From: Oxalobacteraceae bacterium UBA6704
GTDB lineage: Bacteria > Pseudomonadota > Gammaproteobacteria > Burkholderiales > Burkholderiaceae_D
Direction of reading: 5' to 3'
DNA: 22,957 nucleotides
NCBI GenBank assembly: GCA_002454505.1
Contig: DKJA01000211.1
Coordinates: forward strand, 39,596 to 62,552
Made by a program: the position numbers and the translations under genes. Positions 16,812 to 22,957 of this stretch are shown here, in pieces (the first letter of the stretch is position 1; each line of letters begins with the position of its first letter). Below the pieces are notes generated by a model that searched no databases, was not told the origin of the DNA, and was given only the letters and a program-made list of their open reading frames with translations.

Positions 16812-16945
16812 GCATGCCGTCGGTAAAGTTTTGTTGGATTTACCGGCACCTGGCAGGGCCGCGGTGCAGGTTGTGTAATGCCGCCGCGCGGACTTCACCC
16901 TCCGGGTTGTCATTCCAGACATTGGTCGGATTACACATCGGCCGC

Positions 16946-17010
16946 ACCGTGCAGATAGCACGGGCGCCCCGAAGCAACGCACCACGCAGATAGCATGGGC
17001 TGAAGCAGCG
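16946..17010 (+). repeat. Tandem imperfect repeat forming AGATA-loop hairpins
   Basis: ACCGTGCAGATAGCACGGGC (16946-16965) is repeated as ACCACGCAGATAGCATGGGC (16981-17000), with three differences, and each is followed by GAAGCARCG. Each copy can fold as a 6-bp stem with loop AGATA. At the third pair G-C in copy 1 is replaced by A-U in copy 2, a compensated change; at the fourth pair U-A has become C-A. Confidence 0.65.
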
Positions 17011-17040
17011 ATCCAACGCATTGGCATCACATTGAAACGA

Positions 17041-17067
17041 AGCCCGCAACGAAGCGGGCTTTTTTTT
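17041..17067 (+). terminator. Rho-independent terminator
   Basis: AGCCCGC (17041-17047) pairs with GCGGGCT (17054-17060) around the loop AACGAA, directly followed by seven further T residues (17061-17067). This is a textbook plus-strand intrinsic terminator. As no plus-strand gene lies upstream, it must end a non-coding transcript or attenuate infA. Confidence 0.88.
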
Positions 17068-17174
17068 CTCCGCATTGTCCACATCTATGGTACTTGCGCT
17101 TCTGCGGGGCGACTTTTTTTACCATGGACCGCAGTACCTGTCCGTCATCCGATGGGCACTCACCGAAAGGGAAT

Positions 17175-17438
17175 ATGGCTAAAGAAGAACTCATCGAAAT
17201 GAACGGTCTCGTCACGGAAATCTTGCCGGAAATGCGCTTCCGCGTCGACCTCGACAACGGTCACAAGTTGATCGCTTACACCTCCGGCAAGATGAAGAAG
17301 AACCACATCCGTATCATCGCGGGCGACCGCGTTACCCTCGAGATGTCGCCTTACGATCTCAACAAGGGCCGCATCACGTTCCGGCACATCGAGAAGCGCG
17401 GGCCGGCGCCAACCCACCACCAGCAACGCCGCCGTTAA
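17175..17438 (+). CDS. infA: Translation initiation factor IF-1, long second paralogue
   Basis: IF-1 binds the A site of the 30S subunit during initiation. The 87-residue protein has the complete S1/OB-fold (MAKEELIEMNGLVTEILPEMRF in two strands, then DNGHKLIAYTSGKMKKNHIRI, DRVTLEMSPYDLNKGRI). It ends in a 15-residue basic tail (KRGPAPTHHQQRRR) that the 72-residue ribosomal-operon IF-1 lacks. Betaproteobacteria such as Burkholderia carry such a second copy. The isolated position away from ribosomal genes supports that reading. ATG 17175 has AAAGGGA upstream. The region 17068-17174 between the terminator and the gene has no clear promoter; ATGGTA (17087-17092) can pair with TACCAT (17120-17125). 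Confidence 0.93.
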   Translation: MAKEELIEMNGLVTEILPEMRFRVDLDNGHKLIAYTSGKMKKNHIRIIAGDRVTLEMSPYDLNKGRITFRHIEKRGPAPTHHQQRRR

Positions 17439-17463
17439 TGGGCCGCTGATGTAACCGGCAGTC

Positions 17464-17713
17464 GTGCAAGCGCGCGAACGCCTCGGCAGACTCCTGTCCC
17501 TCGTCCTGCGCCACGCGCCCGACAAGATCGGTCTGACACTCGACAGGAACCGCTGGGCCGACGTTGCCGCGCTGCGCGCCGCCACCCCTTTTTCTCCCTG
17601 CCGCTGACCGCCGACGAGTTTTGCACTGTCGGATGGAGCAGCGTCGCGCCTGTACGGCGACGACACCAACTATATCCTGTTACCCCGCCTGACCAGCCAC
17701 GCTGGCTTGTGCG
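17464..17713 (+). pseudogene. kptA: Decayed RNA 2'-phosphotransferase (kptA) remnant
   Basis: The frame from GTG 17464 reads RERLGRLLSLVLRH, then PDKIGLTLDRNRWADVAALRAA, which matches the N-terminal RNA-binding domain of KptA/Tpt1 (SKFLSFVLRHKPEAIG... GWADIDKL in E. coli), and then stops at 17605-17607. The likeness continues in other frames: PLTADE at about 17600-17620 (compare the family's LTRAEL) and FALSDG soon after, around 17622-17640 (compare RFALSDDG), but the stretch between these motifs is missing. The ADP-ribosyltransferase domain is absent. So the gene has lost at least two reading-frame segments plus its C-terminal half. Intact KptA moves a tRNA-splicing-type 2'-phosphate to NAD. 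This copy cannot do that. Confidence 0.75.
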
Positions 17714-18580
17714 CTAGGCCGCCGTCGGCGCTTCGTCCGGCAGCGGCTGCGCCACGGCGAACTGCGTGGTGAGGAACTGCGCGATCTTTTGCTGCGTCAA
17801 GGGCAGGTAAGGGATGTTCATGTGATCCGAATCCGGGATGATCTCGTCCTGGTGGATGCGCGTCAGCTGCGCCACGAGCTGGTCGGTGTGCGAGTGGGGC
17901 ACCACGTCGTCCGATGCGGCGCGCAGCACATAGATCGGCGAACTGAGCAGCGACGCATACTTCACGGACTCGAAGCGGTGCCGCAGCACGTAGCGTACCG
18001 GCACCACGCGGAACTTGCGCTGCGCCAGCGCGAGGATCGAATCGTAGGGCGTGATCAGCACCACCGAATTGGTCGGCCTTTCCTTGGCCACCTGCACGGC
18101 CACGCCGGAACCGAGGCTGCGGCCGACGACGGCCACCCGCTTCGCATCCACGTTGCGGCGGCTGCACAGCCAGTCGTACAGCATGCAGCCGTCTTCGATC
18201 ATGTGTTCTTCGCCGGGCACGCCGCGCGAATCGCCGTAGCCACGGTAATTCATCGCCAGTACGGCCATGCCGGGAAACAGCGTGCCGGCATCGCGCACCA
18301 CCCACGACACTTCTTCCGAACGGCCGCCGAAATACACCACGGCCGGGTGCGGGCCCGGCATGTTCGGCGTCATCAGCCAGCCGGCCAGGCGCGTGCCATC
18401 GTTCGCGCGCAACACCACGGCGCGGGTGCGGTGGCCGGCACTGCGCGGGCTCTGCACTTCGCGGATCAGCGTTGGATTGAACAGCAGCTTGCGCTGTCCG
18501 GCCGCGATCGCCGACACCATGCCGGCCCACAGCAGGCCGGCCACGCCGACGACGGCAGCGACTTTTTTGGAATTATTCAT
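17714..18580 (-). CDS. Membrane-anchored alpha/beta hydrolase (Bem46/ABHD-like)
   Basis: This 288-residue protein has an N-terminal hydrophobic segment (about 7-27, VAAVVGVAGLLWAGMVSAI) followed by RKLLFNP and an alpha/beta-hydrolase domain. The nucleophile elbow GRSLGSG has S155. The acid is D224 or D225 (AASDDVVPHSH) and the histidine H253 (DSDHMNI), giving a complete triad. It resembles Bem46/YfhR-type hydrolases. The substrate is unknown, and the catalytic domain is probably periplasmic. ATG 18580 is chosen since the anchor begins there; longer frames upstream run into repeat R4. No strong Shine-Dalgarno is visible. The stop codon lies in CTAG at 17714-17717. Confidence 0.87.
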   Translation of the reverse strand: MNNSKKVAAVVGVAGLLWAGMVSAIAAGQRKLLFNPTLIREVQSPRSAGHRTRAVVLRANDGTRLAGWLMTPNMPGPHPAVVYFGGRSEEVSWVVRDAGTLFPGMAVLAMNYRGYGDSRGVPGEEHMIEDGCMLYDWLCSRRNVDAKRVAVVGRSLGSGVAVQVAKERPTNSVVLITPYDSILALAQRKFRVVPVRYVLRHRFESVKYASLLSSPIYVLRAASDDVVPHSHTDQLVAQLTRIHQDEIIPDSDHMNIPYLPLTQQKIAQFLTTQFAVAQPLPDEAPTAA

Positions 18581-18647
18581 GGGGCTCAGTTTACTGCGAA
18601 ACGGCCCGGTGCGTCGCGCGTCGTGTTGCGTTGGCGACATAAATTTG

Positions 18648-18759
18648 ATGGGGATTGTGCCTGCCACGGCGGTACGGCGATCCGGCTGTCGCCTCGGTTG
18701 TTCTTGAACTTTTCTGCGATCGCCAACCCCGGGGACAGTCCCCGTCGGGGACAGTCCCC
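18648..18759. repeat. Palindromic intergenic repeat, copy R4
   Basis: This 112-bp element has the same order as R3: a degenerate first palindrome (ATGGGGATTGTGCC from 18648), the block GGTACGGCGATCCGGCTGTC (18671-18690), a diverged GGTTG arm, CAACCCC, and a doublet of GGGGACAGTCCCC (18731-18743 and 18747-18759, period 16 bp). The left arm has decayed, so the long stem is weaker than in R3. The middle sequence is unrelated to that of R3. It lies 15 bp after the stop of the CocE-type gene and upstream of the alpha/beta hydrolase gene. Confidence 0.8.
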
Positions 18760-18774
18760 ATCCATGGATACTGC

Positions 18775-20742
18775 TTACTTCGCCGGAATCACCAGCACCT
18801 GCAGCCCGGAAGGCGTCTCGGCCGCGTGGTACACGCGCTGCGTCGCCTTTTTGAAATCTTCCGGCTTCGCTTGCGGGATCGACATGAACGTCTGCGGGTT
18901 CAGGTCCACCAGCGGGAACCACGAGCTCTGCACCTGCACCATGATGCGGTGGCCGCGGCGGAACGTGTGGTTGATGTCGCCCAGGTGGAAGTTCACCGCT
19001 TCCACCTTGCCCGGCACGAACGGTTCGGGACGCTCGAAGCTGTTGCGGAACTTGCCGCGGAAGGGATTGCCGCGCACCAGCTGCTGGTAGCCGGCCATCT
19101 TCAGCGACGGTGGCGGTACATCCTTGCCCCGCTCGCCGGCGCCCGGCGTGGCCGGGTATTCGTTCGGGTACACGTCGATCAGCTTGACGACCCAGTCGGC
19201 GTCCGTGCCCGTCGTCGACACGAACAGCTTCGGCGTGACGGGGCCGGCGATCGTCACGTCATCTTCCAGCGGCGCGGTCTGGTAGACCAGCACGTCCGGC
19301 CGCGTGGCGGCGAAGCGCTGGTCCGACACCATGTATTCCTTCGGCACGCCTGTCGCCGGGTAGGCGATGTAAGGCACCGGCTTTTTCGGATCGCTGACGT
19401 ATTCGTCGAAGCCGCCGTCGCCCGTGCCGGCGGCCGGCTTCTGCCAGCCCAGTCCGCCGCTGCTGCCGAAGTACAGCGTCTGCTGTTTCGCCTGCTGCGG
19501 CGGCCACGCCGTGTACTGGCGCCACACATTGGTGCCCGTCTCGAATGCCGTCACTTCGGCCACGGCCCTGGCCGGCTTGACGCCCTTCAGGTGCTGCTCG
19601 AAGAACGGCAGCTGGATCTCCTTGCGGAAGTACTCGGACGTCTTCGAATCGAACTGCACGCGGCCCAGGCTCTTGCCGTCGCCGCCCGCCCAGCCGCCGT
19701 GCACCCACGGGCCCATCACGAGGCCGTTGAACGTGTTCGGGTTGTAGCGCTTGATCGCCTGGTAGGTGGTGAACGGGCCTTGCGGATCTTCCGCATCGAA
19801 CCAGCCGCCGACGGTCAGCACGGCCGCCTTGACGTTCTTCAGGTGGGCGGCGATATTGCGCGACTTCCAGAACTCGTCGTAGGTGTCGTGCTCGATGGTC
19901 GGCTGCAGCAGCGCGCGCTGCTTGTCCGACATGCTGGACAGGATGTTCGACCACGTCAGCCGGTGCAGGAAGTAATCGTAGCCGTCGGCCACGCCGTAGT
20001 CGAAGTCGTTCCATGTTTTCGGCAGCGGCGTGGGGTTTTCTTCTTCCGTGAAGGCCGCGTAGAAATCGAAGTTCGCCGCCAGCATGAAGGCGCCGCCGTG
20101 ATACGAATCGTCGCCCATGAACAGGTCCGTCACCGGTGCCTGTGGCGACGCCGCCTTGATCGCCGGGTGCGAATCGATGATGCTGGCCGACGTGTAGAAG
20201 CCCGGGTAGCTGATGCCGTAGATGCCCACCTTGCCGTTATTGTTCGGCACGTTCTTCAGCAACCATTCGACGGTGTCGTGCATGTCCTGGCTCTCGTTGC
20301 CTTCGCCGGCGGCGCGTTGCGTTTTCGCGTGCGGCGTCATCTCCTGCCACTTGCCTTCGGACATGAAGCGGCCCCGCACGTCCTGCTTGACGAAGATGTA
20401 GCCGCTGTCCTCGAATTCCGGCGACGGGCCGATTCTCTCCGGCATGTACGCCACGCCGTAATGCAGTTCGCCATCGGCATACGTGCCCGCGCTGTACGGC
20501 GTGCGCTGCATCAGGAACGGGTAGGTCTTGCCGGTGTCCTTCGGCACGTAGACGGTGGTGAACAGCCGCACGCCGTCGCGCATCGGGATGCGGAACTCGA
20601 ACTTCGTGTAGCGCTCGCGCAGGTCGCGCTTGCTTTCCTGGGCCTTGTCTTCGTCGTGCGCCGTCACGCCGGCGGCGTGGACGGTGCCGCAGGCGAGGGC
20701 GACGGCGAGGGCAAGCGTGGATGCGGAGAACGGTCGGGACAT
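18775..20742 (-). CDS. Exported CocE/NonD (S15) family hydrolase, alpha-amino acid ester hydrolase-like
   Basis: This 655-residue secreted hydrolase starts with a signal peptide (MSRPFSASTLALAVALACG, VHAA). The X-Pro dipeptidyl-peptidase-type alpha/beta-hydrolase domain carries the nucleophile S178 in GISYPG, the acid D316 in GWFDAED and H348 in GPWVHGGW. The 32-residue Asp-His spacing equals that recalled for Acetobacter alpha-amino acid ester hydrolase. DDSYHGGAF after the nucleophile and the ED in WFDAED resemble the carboxylate cluster that recognises the amino group in those enzymes. A C-terminal jelly-roll domain follows (about 500-655). It may hydrolyse amino-acid esters, beta-lactam side chains or peptides; the true substrate is unknown. 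ATG 20742 has AAGGAA upstream and gives the clean signal peptide, so the start at 20766 is rejected. Confidence 0.88.
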   Translation of the reverse strand: MSRPFSASTLALAVALACGTVHAAGVTAHDEDKAQESKRDLRERYTKFEFRIPMRDGVRLFTTVYVPKDTGKTYPFLMQRTPYSAGTYADGELHYGVAYMPERIGPSPEFEDSGYIFVKQDVRGRFMSEGKWQEMTPHAKTQRAAGEGNESQDMHDTVEWLLKNVPNNNGKVGIYGISYPGFYTSASIIDSHPAIKAASPQAPVTDLFMGDDSYHGGAFMLAANFDFYAAFTEEENPTPLPKTWNDFDYGVADGYDYFLHRLTWSNILSSMSDKQRALLQPTIEHDTYDEFWKSRNIAAHLKNVKAAVLTVGGWFDAEDPQGPFTTYQAIKRYNPNTFNGLVMGPWVHGGWAGGDGKSLGRVQFDSKTSEYFRKEIQLPFFEQHLKGVKPARAVAEVTAFETGTNVWRQYTAWPPQQAKQQTLYFGSSGGLGWQKPAAGTGDGGFDEYVSDPKKPVPYIAYPATGVPKEYMVSDQRFAATRPDVLVYQTAPLEDDVTIAGPVTPKLFVSTTGTDADWVVKLIDVYPNEYPATPGAGERGKDVPPPSLKMAGYQQLVRGNPFRGKFRNSFERPEPFVPGKVEAVNFHLGDINHTFRRGHRIMVQVQSSWFPLVDLNPQTFMSIPQAKPEDFKKATQRVYHAAETPSGLQVLVIPAK

Positions 20743-20815
20743 GATTTCCTTCTTCGGTGAACACATGGACCCGCCAGTGTAGCCGAAGCGAAGGGTTCAT
20801 CGACACCCGCCAGTT

Positions 20816-21979
20816 TCAGTGCCTGGTGACGGCCTCGCCATACGCGCGCAACTTGTCCAGCTTGGCCGTGTACAGGCCCTGCTGGCCGGCCGTGGTGCTG
20901 CCCGCCAGTGCCCGCCGCAAGTGCATCTGCGCGGCGTTCAGGTCGCCCAGCTCGAATGCCGCCGCCGCCAGCGCGCGGTGCGTTTCGTGGTAGTCGGGAT
21001 CGCGCTGCAGTTCGCGTTCGAACAGCCGGCGCGCCGTGACGTAATCGCCGGCCAGCATGGCCTTCTGGCCCAGTTCGAGGAAGTGGAACGGCGGGTAGGG
21101 CTGCAGCCGCGCCAGCCGCGCCTTGATGGCCGCCGCTTCGGCCGGCCGGCCGCCTTCGGCCAGCAGCTGCGCCAGGTTGGCGAGGATGATCGGGCTGTCC
21201 GGATCGGCCCGCAGTACGTGGCGCAGCGCCGTTTCGGCCCGCGCCGGATCGCCGTGGCGCCGGTAGACGATGGCCAGCGTGTTGTAAGGGTGCGGCAGTG
21301 CCGGCGCCGCCAGGATGGCGTTGCGGGACCACCAGTAGGCCTCGTCGATATCGCCCTGCGCCAGCGCTTCGGCGGCGCGGTTGTTCATGAACATCGCCAC
21401 GACGGTGGCCTTGTCGATCGGTGTCGCGCGGGCTTCCTTGCCCTGGATGGGCGGCATGAAATCGATCAGCAGGTAATCGTCCGGCCCGTACCAGCCGGGA
21501 TCCCGGCGCGACAGGCGGCCCAGCGCCAGGTTGACGTGGCCGCTGTTGAAGTACAGGCTGCCGCTGCGGCTCCAGGCATTTTCGCCGGCCACCGTCTGCA
21601 GCACCACCGGCACGCCCATTTCCTCGGCCAGCGCGGCCGTCATGATCACCAGCGACAGGCAGTTGCCGTGGCGCGCTTCGAAGGCTTCGGCGGCGGTGCG
21701 GGTGATGGCGGAATCGTATTCGAGCTGCAGGCCGTCGCGCTTGTACAGCGCATCGAACAGCGCGCGGCGTGCTTCCGCGCCGCCCTTGCGGAAGACGATG
21801 CGCTGCGCATACAGGCGCATGGCCGGCGTCAGGGCAAAGATCTGCTCCGCGCCCAGTTGCCGCTGCGGCGGCGCGAAGGCATGGTCGTCGAACAGCTGCT
21901 GCGGCACCTGGAGCACGGGCTTCGTGGCGCAGGCGGACAGCAGGATGGATAGAAGGAAAACCGGCAGCAGGCGTCTCAT
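20816..21979 (-). CDS. Lipoprotein with transglutaminase-like and TPR regions
   Basis: This 387-residue protein starts with a lipoprotein signal (MRRLLPVFLLSILLSAC) with lipobox LSAC and lipidated C17, so it is membrane-anchored in the envelope. Residues about 50-190 resemble transglutaminase-like cysteine proteins: RHGNCLSLVIMTAALAEEMG with candidate catalytic C107, then NSGHVNLAL and DYLLIDFMPP supplying possible histidine and aspartate. From about 210 to 380 helical tetratricopeptide repeats follow (AYWWSRNAILAAPALPHPYN, ALRHVLRADPDSPIILANLA, LFERELQRDPDYHETHRAL). It may be a protease or a scaffold; the family role is not known to me. ATG 21979 has GGAG upstream. It is followed by the CocE-type gene after 73 bp with no terminator, so co-transcription is possible. 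Confidence 0.85.
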   Translation of the reverse strand: MRRLLPVFLLSILLSACATKPVLQVPQQLFDDHAFAPPQRQLGAEQIFALTPAMRLYAQRIVFRKGGAEARRALFDALYKRDGLQLEYDSAITRTAAEAFEARHGNCLSLVIMTAALAEEMGVPVVLQTVAGENAWSRSGSLYFNSGHVNLALGRLSRRDPGWYGPDDYLLIDFMPPIQGKEARATPIDKATVVAMFMNNRAAEALAQGDIDEAYWWSRNAILAAPALPHPYNTLAIVYRRHGDPARAETALRHVLRADPDSPIILANLAQLLAEGGRPAEAAAIKARLARLQPYPPFHFLELGQKAMLAGDYVTARRLFERELQRDPDYHETHRALAAAAFELGDLNAAQMHLRRALAGSTTAGQQGLYTAKLDKLRAYGEAVTRH

Positions 21980-22060
21980 GATGCGTCTCCATGCGCATTC
22001 TCTGTGTCGGCCCAGTATCCTCCCGGCTTTGCGGCGTGTAAAGCGCGATTCGACTGCGCC

Positions 22061-22957
22061 TTATCCCTTGACCGACACGTCGTCCACGCCCAGCGTCGCC
22101 AGCGCATCGCGCAGCTCGTCGACGGCGTCGGCCACGTCGCTGTCCGGCTCCAGCGGCAGGTCGGCGGTCGTCAGCAGCGCGGCGCCGGCGTACAGCTGCA
22201 CGCGCAGCACCGGCTCGCCGTCGGCATGGGCCGGCACGATCTCGGCACGCGCCCTGGCGGGCGCGCCGGCCAGTGCCGCGTTCAGCGTGGCCATCGTGGC
22301 CAGCATCGCCTGTTCCGCCAGGCCGGCGGCGCGGGCGCCGAAGAACAGGTCCTGGTAGAGGAAGTTCAAACGCAATGCGCGGTCCGCCGGCGCGAAGCAG
22401 CGCTGCACCAGCGGCGCGGCATCTTCCGTCCAGCGGCGGTAACGCTCCAGCCGTGCCGCGAACCAGGCATCCGCTTTCGCTTCGTCGGCAGGCACCGCGT
22501 AGAACGGGTCGTCGGCGCGCTTGAGCGAGAAGCCGACGAGGAAGCGCAGTTCCACCGCCTCGTCCGCGGCGCCGAATGCGGGCGCCGACCAGCCGGCGAT
22601 GCTGCGGTCCAGCGCCGGCGCTTCCGTTACCTTCTTCGATGTCAGCACCACGGCCGCTTCGCGCGCCATCGCATGCAGCTGGCTGTAGGTGATGCGGCCG
22701 GCCTCGGCGGCATCGTACGCATGGCGCACCAGCACCAGTTTTGCTTTCGGGCTTTCCAGGCCGGCCGTCTTCATGCTGTCGAGCAGCGCCTCGTAGGCCG
22801 CGTCGTCCTGGAAACCCTCGGCTTCCACCAGGCCGCCGGTGCTGTGCACGAACACGGGAATGGCGAACGCATCGATCTCCTGCGTCGGCGCGTTGTCGCG
22901 GCGCAGCTGCACGGTGGCGGAAGCTTCCTCGATGTCGGCGCGCAGCAGGCGGTAGGC
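22061..22957 (-). CDS. Unrecognised protein, N-terminus beyond the window
   Basis: The frame stays open to the right edge (the last visible codons read AYRLLRADIEEASATVQLRRD), so the gene is cut at its 5' end and at least 298 residues are present. I do not recognise the family. The visible part is soluble, alanine-rich and helical, with VFVHSTGGLVEAEGF, KAKLVLVRHAYDAAEAG, and RLNFLYQDLFFGARAAG. There is no signal peptide, membrane helix or catalytic motif in the visible region. An internal GTG at 22912 could be read as a start, but upstream codons keep the same bias. The TAA stop at 22061 lies 81 bp before the next gene on the strand, whose promoter probably lies in that gap. Confidence 0.75.
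   Translation of the reverse strand, partial: AYRLLRADIEEASATVQLRRDNAPTQEIDAFAIPVFVHSTGGLVEAEGFQDDAAYEALLDSMKTAGLESPKAKLVLVRHAYDAAEAGRITYSQLHAMAREAAVVLTSKKVTEAPALDRSIAGWSAPAFGAADEAVELRFLVGFSLKRADDPFYAVPADEAKADAWFAARLERYRRWTEDAAPLVQRCFAPADRALRLNFLYQDLFFGARAAGLAEQAMLATMATLNAALAGAPARARAEIVPAHADGEPVLRVQLYAGAALLTTADLPLEPDSDVADAVDELRDALATLGVDDVSVKG

Larger units (their letters stand above)
16818..17067 (+). ncRNA. Candidate structured small RNA, unrecognised family
   Basis: This is a roughly 250-nt unit bounded by a promoter and an intrinsic terminator, with no convincing ORF. Predicted elements in order are: a 5' hairpin GTCGGTAAA/TTTACCGGC (16819-16827 with 16839-16847, one G-U pair); a long-range stem CGGTGC...TGTGTAAT with ATTACACA...GCACCG (16862-16879 with 16930-16949) enclosing about 50 nt; two tandem hairpins with AGATA loops (16947-16963 and 16982-16998); and the terminator hairpin at 17041-17060 with its U-run. 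The GCACCG arm overlaps the first AGATA hairpin, so two folds may compete. It does not look like 6S, 4.5S, tmRNA or RNase P RNA. It could be a free sRNA or an attenuated leader of infA, which starts 107 bp after the terminator. Confidence 0.5.

Noticed and set aside
16814..16993. Possible ORF starting MPSVKFCWIYRHLAG inside the candidate RNA
   Set aside because: It lacks a ribosome binding site, its codon use is unlike the neighbours, and it ends inside the tandem hairpins; the pairing pattern explains the region better.
16818..17067. 6S RNA, 4.5S RNA, tmRNA or a standard riboswitch
   Set aside because: The 5' and 3' ends do not form the closing stem of 6S RNA, the SRP GGAAG/GCAG motif is missing, and no recognisable TPP, cobalamin, glycine or SAM consensus is seen.
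20769..20814. Direct repeat ACCCGCCAGT at 20769-20778 and 20805-20814
   Set aside because: A 10-bp repeat in GC-rich DNA with no other structure is within chance; the second copy also abuts the end of the lipoprotein gene.

Overview
The window is GC-rich chromosomal DNA with strongly GC-biased third codon positions. The protein set points to a betaproteobacterium, probably Oxalobacteraceae (Massilia or a relative). The evidence is a five-step hut pathway with HutF and HutG, a long-form IF-1 paralogue, a PdxI/YdbC-type reductase and a SUFU-domain protein. This placement comes from protein resemblance, since there is no rRNA gene here. I see no phage, transposase, CRISPR array, tRNA or rRNA.

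Layout: 80-1738 (+) is an exported YtcJ-type amidohydrolase. 1844-2704 (-) is a PdxI-like pyridoxal reductase, divergent from a LysR regulator (2802-3704, +). 3765-12479 (+) is one compact histidine-utilisation operon: hutU, hutH, hutG, hutF, hutD, hutI and a fused substrate-binding/permease protein of the quaternary-amine ABC class. The last four junctions are 4-base NTGA overlaps. A promoter with a palindromic HutC-like operator in its spacer precedes hutU. The pathway runs histidine -> urocanate -> imidazolonepropionate -> formiminoglutamate -> formylglutamate -> glutamate + formate. HutD is a probable accessory protein and the transporter is a probable uptake component, but no ATPase and no hutC are present.

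12594-14014 (-) holds an EamA transporter coupled to an SSAT-like acetyltransferase. 14174-14308 (+) is a 44-residue membrane miniprotein that ordinary length cut-offs miss. Then come an Mpo1-like (DUF962) membrane protein (-), a hypoxanthine/deoxyinosine DNA glycosylase (+), a SUFU-domain protein (-) and an SDR oxidoreductase (-). 16650-17174 has no convincing gene but contains a promoter, ordered hairpins and a strong intrinsic terminator, which I read as an undescribed structured RNA of about 250 nt upstream of infA2. infA2 is followed by a decayed kptA (tRNA 2'-phosphotransferase). The right end carries an alpha/beta hydrolase, an exported CocE/S15-type hydrolase, a transglutaminase-like TPR lipoprotein and an unrecognised gene cut by the window edge, all on the minus strand.

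The two observations most worth following are the structured RNA locus at 16782-17067 and a family of intergenic palindromic elements (core GGGGACAGTCCCC) that abuts stop codons at 1-22, 1745-1837, 12481-12594 and 18648-18759.
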